Assembly (NCBI RefSeq): GCF_000577895.1
Contig: NZ_HG917868.1
Span: 930,001-994,000, forward strand
From: Clostridium bornimense
GTDB lineage: Bacteria > Bacillota > Clostridia > Clostridiales > Clostridiaceae
DNA length: 64,000 nt
Direction: 5' to 3'
In this document: positions 42,070 through 51,756 of the stretch, one piece after another
Numbering within the stretch: position 1 is the first letter of the stretch
How the letters are laid out: every line of letters begins with the position of its first letter
Notes under the pieces: model-generated
The model's database searches: none
Seen by the model: only the letters and a program-made list of their open reading frames with translations
Told to the model about the DNA's origin: nothing
Position numbers and translations under genes: made by a program

Positions 42070-45000
42070 ACTTGAAATTAAAGGGTTAAATAGTTTTATC
42101 GAAAAGCAAACAATAGATTTTGATAAGCTGACTAAAAGAGGATTGTTTGGTATCTTTGGACCTACTGGTAGTGGTAAATCTACTATTCTTGATGGGATAA
42201 CTTTAGCTTTATATGGAGAAGTTTCAAGAAAAAGTTCAAATTATATAAATACAAATTGTGATAGCACTAGCGTAGAATTCACATTTCAAATTTCAGGAGC
42301 CGATACGAGAAGGTATGTCGTTTCCAGAGAATTTAAAAGGAAAAAAGATGGAGCTATAAATTCTGGGAAATGTAAACTTATTGATATAACTGATGGTAAT
42401 GAAGAAATATTAGCTGATAAGAAAAAGTTAATAGATGAAAAAATAAAATCTATAATAGGCCTGGGAATTGAGGATTTTACAAGAACTGTAGTATTGCCAC
42501 AAGGAAAGTTCAGTGAATTCTTAAAATTAGAAGGTAAAAATAGAAGAGATATGTTAGAAAGATTATTTAATCTTCAACAATATGGTGACAATTTAGCTTT
42601 TAAGCTATCAAGGGAGATTGCAAAGGAAAAAGAAAATAATAGTGTTCTATTAGGAGAGCTTAAGGGTTATGAAGATATAAGCAAGGATTTATTACAAAGT
42701 AAAGAAGAAGCCTTAATAGATATTAATAATAAATTGAAGGATGCAAAAGAAAACTTATCAAAGATAGAGGTTATTTATAAGGAAAATGAAGAGTTATGGA
42801 ACTTGCAATTAGATTTAGCAGGGTATAAGGAAAAAGAAATATTACTTATGCATGAAAAAGATAATGTAGAAAAATCTAAAGAGATTGTAAAGTTAGGGGA
42901 AGCGGCATTAAGAGTATTACCTTATATAAAATCATATGATAACACTTTGAAGGAAATAGAACAGTGTCAGTTACAGTTAGTTGAAACTAAGAATATTATT
43001 GAAAAAATAACAAAAGAAAGAGAAGCGGTAGAAGAAAAGTGGATTATAGCTAAAGCTGACAATGATAATAAGAAGCCAGAATTATTGATAAGAAAACAAA
43101 AGGCATCTGATGCTTTAGAAGATAAGAAATCTTTGGATAATATACTAAAGAGAATTAGTGAATTAAAAATTAACCTTAATGAAATAAGTGAAAAAGGAAA
43201 GAAAAAGAAAGTTGTTTTTAATAAACTTACAGAGGAGTTAGAAACATTAGAAAAGAAAGAAAGAGAAGCTGATGAATCTATTGTAGTTTTTAAAATTGAG
43301 GATGAATTAAAGGAAAAAATTCAAAAAGGAATTATACAAAGAGAGAGGTTCGATACATTTAAGGAAACTATTGATAAGAATAATTTAAAAATAAAAAATA
43401 TATCACAGGCTATAGAGGAAAATACTACTTTAAAAGAAAATGTATCTAAGGAATTAGAAGTTATAACAAAATCATTAGAAGATAAAATAGAAATTCTAGA
43501 AACTCTTTTGAAATCTGTACCGGGGACTCAAGATGATCTTTTGCATATGCAGAAGGTACTTTCAGAGAATAAGGAAAAATGGAGTAGTTTTAATAAAATT
43601 TCAAAGGAGATAGAAGAGGGAACAGCGAAGGTTTCTACATTAAGAAGATCTTTAGATGAATATAGTGAAATTATAAGTAAAGAAGAAGAGGCTTTAGCGT
43701 CTATGAAAGATAATCTTGATATTATGGGAAAAGAGATGTTAGCTCATAATTTGAGGGAACAATTAAAGGATGGAGAAATATGTCCTGTTTGTGGTTCTAA
43801 GGATCATTTTAAAGAAAATATAAAAGTTGTTAAGATAGAAGGTATTAAAGAACTTGAAGATAATATAAAGGATAAGGAAGCTTTATTAAAGGATTATAAT
43901 GAGAAAATTACTATAGTTAAGGCGAATATTACAAATGAGGAAGAAAAACTACATGAAAATAATAAATTGTTATTAGAATTAGGAACAGAATTTAAAAATA
44001 TATCTCCCAAGGAAATGGAAGAGAATCTAGAAAAATTAAAAAATGACATTGAAAATCATATTAAGAGAAAAGAGCAATTAGAAAAAGAAGTAAACATAAG
44101 CAAAGAGGAAAAATCAAACTTAGAAAAAAAGATAAGTAATTTTGCTGTTGAAATAGAAAACTTAAATAAACAATTTATTGAACTAGATAAAGAAAATAAT
44201 ATTACAAAAGAAGATTTTAGTGAAGTAGAGAAATCTTTAAATTCATTAGTTAAAGATACAAATATTGAAGATTTCAAAAGTAAATGGGAAGAAATAAAAG
44301 CTATAGAAGAAAAAAGAGAAAAACTTTTAGGAGAAGTAAAAAAATATAGAAGTGATAAGGATAAACTAAGCAAGGATAAAGATGAAATAACGAAGAGTAT
44401 TGATGATTTGAGAGCAGAATTTATTGAAAAGAGAAGTAATATTCAGTCTTTAGAAGATAACAGTAAAGAGAAAATAGAGTCTATAAAGAGCAAGGTGGGA
44501 GACGTAGAAGATATAGATGAATTATTAGTCACTATAGAAGGTAAAGTAAAAGTTATAGAAGAGACATATAAAAATCTTGAAAATGAAAAACTTCTTAAAG
44601 ATAAGGAGTACACTACTGCTAATGAAAGTTATAGTTCTATATTAGGTAAGAAAGAGCAGCTTTTACATAGAAAAGGTTCAGAAGAAGAAACAATAAATGA
44701 AAAGCTAAGAGAAGAAAAGTTTGCCTCTGTTGATGAGGTAAGAAGTTATGAAGTATCTAATGTAAAAATAGAAAATCTAAAAAAAGAAATAGAAGAATAT
44801 AATGATTCGCTTTTAAAAATAAAGGGAGCTATTGAAAGTATTAATGAAAAAATAGGGGATAGATCTTTAGAAGAAGAAAAGTGGGAAGAAATAAAGAATT
44901 CAAAAACTTCTTTAGAAGAGCAATATAAGGTAGTAAGTGAAGACAAGGTAAGAATTGATGAGGAAATAAAGATAATTAATACAAAGTTAAAGGAAATGGA

Positions 45001-45547
45001 AGGATTACTTGGCAAGAAAGAAAAATTAGATCATAAACTTGCATTGCTTAGTGATTTAGAAAAATTATTTAAAGGAAAGAAATTTGTTGAGTTTGTAGCA
45101 GCTCATCAGCTTAAATATATCTCGATGGAAGCATCAAAGAGGCTAAAGGAAATAACTAATGGTAACTATGGTCTTGAAGTAGATGAAAACGGAAAGTTTA
45201 TTATAAGAGACTACAAAAATGGTGGAGCAGAAAGAGATGCAACTACTCTTTCAGGGGGAGAAACCTTCTTAGCATCATTAGCATTAGCATTAGCTTTATC
45301 AGCACAAATTCAATTAAAAGGCACAGCGCCTTTAGAGTTGTTCTTTTTAGATGAAGGGTTTGGAACATTAGATGATAATCTATTAGATGTGGTAATGAGT
45401 TCCCTTGAAAAGATTCATAATGACAAACTAAAAATAGGTATAATTAGCCATGTTGAGGCAATAAAAAACAGAGTGCCAATGCAACTAGTAATAACACCAG
45501 CAGAAGCAGGCCGCGGTGGTAGTAAAGTTGAAATTGTCACAAATTAG
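42056..45547 (+). CDS. sbcC: Exonuclease SbcC (Rad50-type ATPase subunit)
   Basis: 1163 residues. Walker A GPTGSGKST (35-43), Q-loop region VVLPQGKFSEFL, two very long coiled-coil arms, zinc-hook CPVC (Cys576, Cys579) at the apex, then signature LSGGETFLASLALAL and Walker B LELFFLDEGFGTLD. Standard Rad50/SbcC architecture. ATG 42056 is chosen: GGAGGAGG lies nine bases before it and directly abuts the in-frame ATG at 42047. Confidence 0.96.
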   Translation: MRPIKLEIKGLNSFIEKQTIDFDKLTKRGLFGIFGPTGSGKSTILDGITLALYGEVSRKSSNYINTNCDSTSVEFTFQISGADTRRYVVSREFKRKKDGAINSGKCKLIDITDGNEEILADKKKLIDEKIKSIIGLGIEDFTRTVVLPQGKFSEFLKLEGKNRRDMLERLFNLQQYGDNLAFKLSREIAKEKENNSVLLGELKGYEDISKDLLQSKEEALIDINNKLKDAKENLSKIEVIYKENEELWNLQLDLAGYKEKEILLMHEKDNVEKSKEIVKLGEAALRVLPYIKSYDNTLKEIEQCQLQLVETKNIIEKITKEREAVEEKWIIAKADNDNKKPELLIRKQKASDALEDKKSLDNILKRISELKINLNEISEKGKKKKVVFNKLTEELETLEKKEREADESIVVFKIEDELKEKIQKGIIQRERFDTFKETIDKNNLKIKNISQAIEENTTLKENVSKELEVITKSLEDKIEILETLLKSVPGTQDDLLHMQKVLSENKEKWSSFNKISKEIEEGTAKVSTLRRSLDEYSEIISKEEEALASMKDNLDIMGKEMLAHNLREQLKDGEICPVCGSKDHFKENIKVVKIEGIKELEDNIKDKEALLKDYNEKITIVKANITNEEEKLHENNKLLLELGTEFKNISPKEMEENLEKLKNDIENHIKRKEQLEKEVNISKEEKSNLEKKISNFAVEIENLNKQFIELDKENNITKEDFSEVEKSLNSLVKDTNIEDFKSKWEEIKAIEEKREKLLGEVKKYRSDKDKLSKDKDEITKSIDDLRAEFIEKRSNIQSLEDNSKEKIESIKSKVGDVEDIDELLVTIEGKVKVIEETYKNLENEKLLKDKEYTTANESYSSILGKKEQLLHRKGSEEETINEKLREEKFASVDEVRSYEVSNVKIENLKKEIEEYNDSLLKIKGAIESINEKIGDRSLEEEKWEEIKNSKTSLEEQYKVVSEDKVRIDEEIKIINTKLKEMEGLLGKKEKLDHKLALLSDLEKLFKGKKFVEFVAAHQLKYISMEASKRLKEITNGNYGLEVDENGKFIIRDYKNGGAERDATTLSGGETFLASLALALALSAQIQLKGTAPLELFFLDEGFGTLDDNLLDVVMSSLEKIHNDKLKIGIISHVEAIKNRVPMQLVITPAEAGRGGSKVEIVTN

Positions 45548-45558
45548 TTTGTAAAATA

Positions 45559-45607
45559 AAAAATCATATAAATCTATTGGAATAATAGATCTTATATGAT
45601 TTTTTTA
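45559..45607 (+). terminator. Terminator after sbcC
   Basis: AATCATATAA-ATCTATT pairs with AATAGATCTTATATGATT, with one bulged base, then TTTTTT. Confidence 0.85.
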
Positions 45608-45631
45608 TTAAAATGGTGGTATTTTAAGTTG

Positions 45632-45675
45632 TGTAAAATGCATATTAGCATCTGTTCTAGATAAGTAGTGGTGGT
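45632..45675 (+). repeat. Dispersed end-type repeat, copy at 45.6 kb
   Basis: TGTAAAATGCATATTAGC, then ATCTGTTCTAGATAAGTAGT and GGTG; closest to the consensus. No inverted partner adjacent. Confidence 0.8.
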
Positions 45676-45679
45676 GATA

Positions 45680-45714
45680 GTAAAAAATAGATTGCCGCAA
45701 TGCAGCAATCTATT
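45680..45714 (-). terminator. Terminator of the flotillin gene (minus strand)
   Basis: On the minus strand AATAGATTGC and GCAATCTATT pair around a 9-base loop and run into TTTTTTA. Confidence 0.8.
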
Positions 45715-45726
45715 ACAGAATTAAAA

Positions 45727-47157
45727 TTATTCTTTGATTTCCTTGATTTCAGGTGTATCGTCTTTTGTTATTGCCATTTTGTTAATCTTTTCTTTTTTAG
45801 ACATATCTTTAATTAAGTCTACAATATTGATACCTGTTAATGAGTTAATAACATCTGGCAATTCTGCCATTACGTTAGTAACATTTTTAGTGATTTTTGA
45901 AGCACCACCTTGTCCACCATTATCAATAACAACCATTTTATCAGTTCTAGAAAGAGGCTCAGCTATATATCTTGCTATTTCTGGAAGTTTATCGGCTAAC
46001 ATTTGAATAATAGCGGCATCACCATATAGTTTGTAAGCTTCTGCTTTTTCTTTCATAGCTTCTGCTTCTGCCTTCATAGCATCGGCATTAGCTTCACCTT
46101 TAAGTCTTATGGCATCAGCTTCTGCCATACCTTTAATTTTTATTGCTTCAGCTTCGGCTTCAGCTTGTTTTATTAACTTATATCTTTCAGCCTCAGCTTT
46201 TTGCTCTTCGCTATATTTATCAGCTTCAGCTACTTTTTTAATAGTAGCATCAAGTTCCATAGCCTTTTTTCTAGCTTGTTGCTCTGCTATTTCTGTTTGT
46301 CTTTGCTCTTCAAAAAGTTCTGCATTTTTTGCAGCTTCGATTACTTGCTTTTTAACGATATTTTGTTCTACTTCATATGAAAAATCAGCTTTTGCTTTTG
46401 CTCTTTGTTCTTCTTCTTTATAAGCTTGTACCCTAAGTTCTTTTTCCTTGATGGCTTTAGCTATTTCAGTATCGGCTTTGATTTCTGCTTCTGTTCCTAG
46501 TCTCTTAGCTTCAGCTGTTTTTTGTTTTTCTTCTCTTTGTGCTTCAGCTTCTGCAATGGCAGCATTCTTTTTAACTTCAGCTATTTGTTTAGCACCTAAT
46601 GCTGTTAAGTAACCTTTAGTATCGTCTATATCTCTTATTGTGAAAGTTTTTATCTCAAGTCCCATTTTTTCCAAATCGTTTTTAGCAACATTTTCAACTT
46701 CGTTAGCAAACATTTCCCTGTCTTTATAAATCTCTTCAATTGACATTTTTGAGACAATTTCACGAAGTTTACCTTCAAGAACATCTTGAACGGTACTTTT
46801 AATAACTTCTATAGTTTCTCTTTCCTTGCCGGTATTAAATTGTTCCATAGCAAGAAGAATTCCAGTTGAAGAAGAGATTATTTTTATGATAGCTACGCCA
46901 TCAGTGTCAATAGGAACACCATTACTATCTAGTGATTCATGGGTTCTAACTTCTACTTTCATATTTTCTAAAGATATTCTATCAGTTTGTTCAAAGAAAG
47001 GGATAACAAGACCTCCACCTCCGCTAATGACTCTTTTCTTTAGACCAGTAACTACTATGGCTTTATCAGCCGGAGCTTTTTTCCAAGTTATTAGGATTAT
47101 GGCTATTACGACTAAAATACATATAGCAGTTATAATAGCGCCAGTTGGAATTTCCAT
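45727..47157 (-). CDS. Flotillin-like SPFH membrane scaffold protein
   Basis: 476 residues. One N-terminal membrane hairpin or helix (AIITAICILVVIAIILITW), an SPFH domain (about 35-200), then a long Ala/Glu-rich helical coiled coil with EAEA repeats typical of flotillins, and a C-terminal segment ending in charged residues. Flotillins organise membrane microdomains. RBS AGGAGGT before ATG. It is divergent from the gene at 47415, with about 260 bp between them. Length and EAEA repeats fit YuaG/FloT; no NfeD gene is beside it. Confidence 0.88.
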   Translation of the reverse strand: MEIPTGAIITAICILVVIAIILITWKKAPADKAIVVTGLKKRVISGGGGLVIPFFEQTDRISLENMKVEVRTHESLDSNGVPIDTDGVAIIKIISSSTGILLAMEQFNTGKERETIEVIKSTVQDVLEGKLREIVSKMSIEEIYKDREMFANEVENVAKNDLEKMGLEIKTFTIRDIDDTKGYLTALGAKQIAEVKKNAAIAEAEAQREEKQKTAEAKRLGTEAEIKADTEIAKAIKEKELRVQAYKEEEQRAKAKADFSYEVEQNIVKKQVIEAAKNAELFEEQRQTEIAEQQARKKAMELDATIKKVAEADKYSEEQKAEAERYKLIKQAEAEAEAIKIKGMAEADAIRLKGEANADAMKAEAEAMKEKAEAYKLYGDAAIIQMLADKLPEIARYIAEPLSRTDKMVVIDNGGQGGASKITKNVTNVMAELPDVINSLTGINIVDLIKDMSKKEKINKMAITKDDTPEIKEIKE

Positions 47158-47414
47158 TACACTAACCTCCTGTAATATATTAATTTATTTACTATATATT
47201 AACATAGAGAGAGTAAAAACACAACACAAATAGTATAAAAAAATATTTTAAAAGTTAAGTAATAACTTATAACTAAAAGTTACATATAAGTGTATTTTTA
47301 AATACATAAAAATATAAATCGACAAGAAATATACAAAATATCAAATAATATGATATAATTAAGAAAATACATGAATTATGGAAAAAAGAGTTTTTGAAGG
47401 AAAGAGGGATCAAC

Positions 47415-48368
47415 GTGGATATAATAGAAACTATTAAAAGCTTTTTTGGAGGAAATAAAGTAGAAATAATTGATAATATAGAATTTAGAGGCAAAGAAAT
47501 AAAAGCATTACATAGATATAAAGAAAAACTTAATGAAAGATTATCTGTTACGAAGTTATACATTAGAGAGAAAGATATAGAAAGTGAAGAAGTTAAGGTA
47601 AATTTATTAAATAAGACAAGAATAATTGCGATATTATATTGTTTTAATACTGAATTAGAGCTGGCAAAACTTAAATGTGTAGATGAAATTATAAGAGCCA
47701 TGGATGACGAAGTATTTCTAAATTATATAGAGGAGCTTAAAGAATGTAATAGTATTGGTATAACAGAAGATAATAAAGTTATACTTAAGCATATCACTAA
47801 GTTTCTTCATTATAATTCAATTGATTTTTCAAAAGAAAATAGTATTGAAAAAGAGAATCAAGAAGAAAAAAGTGCGGAAGTGGAAATAAAGAAAGAAGTA
47901 GAAGAAACGAAAAAAAGTGAAAATAGTGACGAAAATAAAGCTAATGAAATAAAAGATATAAAAAATGAGAATGTTGAATCCATAGAGGTCAAAAACGATA
48001 ATATAGATAGCGCTGATGAAAAAGTGATAAATGATGAAGAATCAATCAATAAGGACAATATAAAAAAAGAAGAAGAGAATACAGATAAAAAAGAAACTGT
48101 AAAAAAAGAAGAAAAGTCAGAGAAAAAAGAAAATAAAAATTCAACAAAACTAAAAGAGGAAAATGAAGAAATTAAAGATAAAATTCTTATTGCCTTAAAA
48201 AATAAAAATGATTTTATTACAATAAAGGAAATAAGAGAAGATGAATATAATTTAGGTTTATCAGAATGTACAAGCCAAAAGATATCTGCATTAATCAGAC
48301 AATTGGTAGAAGAAGGAAAAGTAGAGAGAGTATCAGAAAAGAAAGTTATTAAATTTAAAATAAAATAA
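47415..48368 (+). CDS. Hypothetical protein with charged linker and C-terminal winged helix
   Basis: 317 residues. Residues 1-135 form a globular unknown domain. Residues 145-250 are a low-complexity Lys/Glu/Asn/Asp linker. The last 65 residues (DKILIALKNKNDFITIKEI..SQKISALIRQLVEEGKVERVSEKKVIKFKIK) resemble a winged helix-turn-helix. GTG 47415 is preferred (AGGAAAGAGGG upstream), over TTG 47394. A DNA-binding or regulatory role is possible. It is divergent from flotillin. Confidence 0.6.
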   Translation: MDIIETIKSFFGGNKVEIIDNIEFRGKEIKALHRYKEKLNERLSVTKLYIREKDIESEEVKVNLLNKTRIIAILYCFNTELELAKLKCVDEIIRAMDDEVFLNYIEELKECNSIGITEDNKVILKHITKFLHYNSIDFSKENSIEKENQEEKSAEVEIKKEVEETKKSENSDENKANEIKDIKNENVESIEVKNDNIDSADEKVINDEESINKDNIKKEEENTDKKETVKKEEKSEKKENKNSTKLKEENEEIKDKILIALKNKNDFITIKEIREDEYNLGLSECTSQKISALIRQLVEEGKVERVSEKKVIKFKIK

Positions 48369-48375
48369 TGATATA

Positions 48376-48410
48376 AATCCAATATTCAATTTAGAATATT
48401 GGATTTTTTA
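48376..48410 (+). terminator. Terminator after the winged-helix protein gene
   Basis: AAATCCAATATTC (48376-48388) pairs with GAATATTGGATTT (48395-48407), then TTT. Confidence 0.85.
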
Positions 48411-48630
48411 TATCAAATAAAGAATAAATATACAAAAATACAAGAAAAATCAAAAAAGAATAAAATTCTATTAAATATCATAAAATTACCTATGAATTAT
48501 ATTAAAAAATTTAATAAAATTTACAAAATGACAAAATAGTATTTACAAAAAAATAAATAAAGTATATATTTAGGTATAAGATATAAAAAATTACAATTTA
48601 GATTATACAAAAGCATAAAGGGGGAAAAAT

Positions 48631-50517
48631 ATGATTAAATTAAGCGCATTATATTTTATTATTTCAATGTTACTACTTATTGTTGGATATTTTGCTTCTA
48701 AATCAAATTCTAAGTATGCAAAAATAGTAGTTATCACTGAGATCATTGCAATTATTATTTACGTCACTGGTAGATTTATAACATTACCTTATTCGTCTGT
48801 GTTAGGAATCATTTTTGGTGGAATTTTATTGTTGGCAGAATTGGTATCTATTGTTCAATTTATTTGCGTACAATACTTATATGGGAAAAGCGTAGCTAAA
48901 GGAAAACAAGAAGCTAAGGGATTAGAAGTATATGGAGATAAAGAATTGCCAACAGTAGATATATTGATATGTACATATAATGAGCCTTTAAAATTAGTAG
49001 AAAAAAATGTTGCAGCTTGTTTAAATTTAAATTATCCAAAAGATAAATATGAAATATATATTTGTGATGATGGTAGAAGAAAAGAGTTTAGAGAAATGGC
49101 TGATAAGTATGGGGTTCAGTATATTACTAGGGATAATAATCTTCATGCGAAAGCTGGAAATATTAATAATGCATTAGAATTCATAAAAGGAGATTTATTT
49201 TTAGTTTTAGATGCAGATATGATGCCTAAAAAAGAATTTTTAGAAAAGACCGTTGGATATTTTAGTGATGGAGCTATGGGATTTGTGCAAACACCGCAAA
49301 ATTATTATAATCCTGATATGTACCAATATCATTTAAATAAAGATATACCTAATGAGCAAGATTTTTTTATGAGAGACTTGCAAGAGCATAAGTCTGCTGT
49401 TAATGCAATAATTAATGTCGGAACTAATAATGTGTATAGTAGAGCTGCTATTATGAAGATTGGTAAGTTTCCTACTTGCTCTATTACAGAAGATATGGCG
49501 GTGGGGATGTTATTGCAAGGAAACGGATATAAGAGTGTTTTTGTAAATGAAACATTAGCATTAGGATTAAGCCCTACTACTTTTGTAGATACAGTGAAAC
49601 AAAGAGATCGTTGGTGCAGGGGAAATATGCAGGCAATGAAGGAGTTTTTTAAATTCTTTAGAAAAAATTTAAATTTTAGTCAGAAGATATCATATCTTAG
49701 TGGATATTTATTTTGGTTTGGATCCGTAACAAAAATGGTGTTTATACTATGTCCTATGGTTTATTTATTTTTCGGAATTCCGATTATTGATTGTGATTTA
49801 ATTGTTATGGCATCTTTGTTGATTCCATATTCAATAGGTCAATTATTAGTAATGAAATCAATGCCTACTAGAAATCAAAAATTACTATATAGTATATTTT
49901 ATGATACAGCAGTAGCTCCACATTTAGTTTTTTCAATAATAAAAACATTGTTAAATTTAAAAGTTAATTTTAATGTAACACCTAAAAATACTACAACTGA
50001 CAAGCCGTATTTTCAGTTTAGAGTTGTATTGCCACATATATGTCTTCTAGCAATAATTATCATATCATGGATTATAGGTGCTATAAATGTTAATAGAGGG
50101 AATATATTTTTTATAGGATATCTAATTAATATTGCATGGAGTATATATAATGTTATTGCTCTTATAGTATGTATAAGATTAGCATATCAAAGACCTATAT
50201 ATAGAACTTCTGAGCGTACAAATGTTTCAGAGGATACTAAATTAGAATTAAATACAGATGAATATGGAGAAGTAAAAGCAAATATACATGATTTATCTGA
50301 AAAAGGATTAGGAATAATACTTCCTACAAGATATAACTTTAATGTAAATGATAAAGTAAAATTAAGAATATATAATAAAACACAAGAATTAGAGGCAAAG
50401 GGAAGAGTGGCTAGAAGTTCTGATAATTTTATTGGAGTAGAATTGGATCAACTAGAGCCAAAAGAAATGAAAGAAATTATGGCAATTTATATGGAAAATT
50501 TGACACCTTATTATTAA
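48631..50517 (+). CDS. BcsA-like family 2 glycosyltransferase with PilZ domain
   Basis: 628 residues. Three N-terminal membrane helices, a GT2 catalytic domain (CTYNEPL, LDADMMP, TED, QRDRW, the D-DxD-TED-QxxRW set of processive synthases), four or five more helices, and a C-terminal PilZ domain (about 525-615) with RTSER and DLSEKG, the RxxxR and (D/N)xSxxG c-di-GMP contacts. Predicted to polymerise an exopolysaccharide (cellulose or a related beta-glucan) across the membrane when c-di-GMP is bound. No bcsB, bcsZ or modification genes adjoin it. Confidence 0.88.
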   Translation: MIKLSALYFIISMLLLIVGYFASKSNSKYAKIVVITEIIAIIIYVTGRFITLPYSSVLGIIFGGILLLAELVSIVQFICVQYLYGKSVAKGKQEAKGLEVYGDKELPTVDILICTYNEPLKLVEKNVAACLNLNYPKDKYEIYICDDGRRKEFREMADKYGVQYITRDNNLHAKAGNINNALEFIKGDLFLVLDADMMPKKEFLEKTVGYFSDGAMGFVQTPQNYYNPDMYQYHLNKDIPNEQDFFMRDLQEHKSAVNAIINVGTNNVYSRAAIMKIGKFPTCSITEDMAVGMLLQGNGYKSVFVNETLALGLSPTTFVDTVKQRDRWCRGNMQAMKEFFKFFRKNLNFSQKISYLSGYLFWFGSVTKMVFILCPMVYLFFGIPIIDCDLIVMASLLIPYSIGQLLVMKSMPTRNQKLLYSIFYDTAVAPHLVFSIIKTLLNLKVNFNVTPKNTTTDKPYFQFRVVLPHICLLAIIIISWIIGAINVNRGNIFFIGYLINIAWSIYNVIALIVCIRLAYQRPIYRTSERTNVSEDTKLELNTDEYGEVKANIHDLSEKGLGIILPTRYNFNVNDKVKLRIYNKTQELEAKGRVARSSDNFIGVELDQLEPKEMKEIMAIYMENLTPYY

Positions 50518-50528
50518 TTGTTCTCAAA

Positions 50529-50570
50529 AAAAGCATCTACATTTATTAGTTAACAAATGTAGATGCTTTT
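50529..50570 (+). terminator. Terminator after the synthase gene
   Basis: AAAAGCATCTACATTT pairs perfectly with AAATGTAGATGCTTTT (50555-50570). Confidence 0.85.
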
Positions 50571-50600
50571 AACATACTTATATATTTTTTAATGAAGAAT

Positions 50601-50641
50601 AAGGAGGAAAAATAATGTCATATATAGAAATAAATATATAA
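50601..50641 (+). other. 8-codon reading frame with strong RBS upstream of mgtC-like gene
   Basis: AAGGAGG (50601-50607) precedes ATG 50615 at ideal spacing. The frame is only M-S-Y-I-E-I-N-I then TAA. It could be a leader peptide of the MgtC unit or a relic. Between it and the next gene lie AACAATAAACTGTTTATTGTT (50655-50675), a dyad, and a TTGACA. Confidence 0.35.
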
Positions 50642-50718
50642 GAAAGTCATATATAACAATAAACTGTTTATTGTTATTGACAAAAAATTCTTTAAAAATA
50701 GGTTAAAGGTGACGGTAT

Positions 50719-51414
50719 ATGGAAACTATTTTAGCATATCTAAGAGAAGTAAATACAATTTCTATTATATTGAGATTAACGTTGGCAACACTATTTGCCG
50801 GTATTATAGGACTAGAAAGAGGTCAGAAAAAGAGGCCAGCAGGTTTTAGAACTCATATATTAGTTTGTATCGGAGCAACTATAATTATGATTACCAATCA
50901 ATATATAATTGATGTAATGGATATGTCTTCAGATCCTACAAGACTTGGTGCACAAGTTATAAGTGGCATTGGTTTTTTAGGAGCAGGAACTATAATTGTA
51001 GATAGAAGAAATCAGGTAAAAGGTCTTACAACAGCTGCTGGACTTTGGGCATGCGCTTGTATGGGACTAGCCATTGGAATTGGCTTTTATGAGGGGGCAA
51101 TAATATCTTGTATATTTTTATTTGGAGTAATGACAGGACTTCATAAATTGGATTTATATGTTCAAAATAATTCTAAAGTAATAAATATTTATGCTGAATT
51201 TAATAATATTTCTAATGTTACGAATTTTATTAAAAATCTTAGAGAACGTGGAATAAGAATATCAAATTTTGAAGTACAAAAAACTGATAAAATAGATAAA
51301 AGTAGTGTGGGAGTAATTATGACTTTAAGATTATTGGATAAGGTAAATCATGCTGATTGTATATTAGCATTGCATAATGAAGAGGGTGTATCATTTATTG
51401 AAGAAATTGCATAA
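50719..51414 (+). CDS. MgtC/SapB-family membrane protein
   Basis: 231 residues. Four hydrophobic helices with the MgtC signature: TLATLFAGIIGLERGQKKRPAGFRTHILVCIGA and QVISGIGFLGAGTII. The C-terminal 80 residues form a soluble ACT-like domain. MgtC proteins affect Mg2+ adaptation and membrane ATPases. RBS AAAGGTGA. A dyad and a possible leader frame lie upstream. Confidence 0.9.
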   Translation: METILAYLREVNTISIILRLTLATLFAGIIGLERGQKKRPAGFRTHILVCIGATIIMITNQYIIDVMDMSSDPTRLGAQVISGIGFLGAGTIIVDRRNQVKGLTTAAGLWACACMGLAIGIGFYEGAIISCIFLFGVMTGLHKLDLYVQNNSKVINIYAEFNNISNVTNFIKNLRERGIRISNFEVQKTDKIDKSSVGVIMTLRLLDKVNHADCILALHNEEGVSFIEEIA

Positions 51415-51491
51415 TAGGCAAAGGTATATATTGGAGAAAGTAAAGTTGGATTAATATCCATTTTATAGTAATAACAAAATGGAAATATATA

Positions 51492-51615
51492 TGTAAAAAC
51501 TTTATATTAGTATCTGTTGAAGCTAAGTAGTGGTGTTTTAAAGATGTGTTAAATATTCAAAATAAAACCATCGCCACTACTTTATTAGAACAGATGTTAA
51601 TATCAACTTTATACA
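51492..51615. mobile_element. 124-bp MITE-like element made of two inverted dispersed repeats
   Basis: Left arm 51492-51535 and right arm 51572-51615 are inverted copies of the dispersed repeat (left: ATATTAGTATCTGTTGAAGC then TAAGTAGTGGTG; right, reversed: CATCTGTTCTAATAAAGTAG). The 36-bp centre encodes nothing. Size, inverted ends and the matching ends of the 61.1-62.4 kb element suggest a non-autonomous derivative. No target duplication is obvious. Confidence 0.65.
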
Positions 51616-51644
51616 CAAATAAACTCACATCTAAAACGAACCAC

Positions 51645-51680
51645 AAGACTAGGTAATGTTATTGCCTGGTCTTATTTTAT
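51645..51680 (+). terminator. Hairpin terminator before the amylase gene
   Basis: AAGACTAGGTAA pairs with TTGCCTGGTCTT (two G-U pairs), then ATTTTATT. Together with the MITE-like element it fills most of the 342-bp gap after mgtC. Confidence 0.7.
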
Positions 51681-51756
51681 TAAAATGCTATGAAATTATT
51701 GGAAAATAATTAAGAAAATGGTATTATATAATAAAAGTGGGGAAGGATTTGATTTT

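Noticed and set aside
48421-48630. c-di-GMP riboswitch before the PilZ synthase
   Set aside because: The gap is nearly pure AT without the conserved GEMM-type core or a stable aptamer-like fold.
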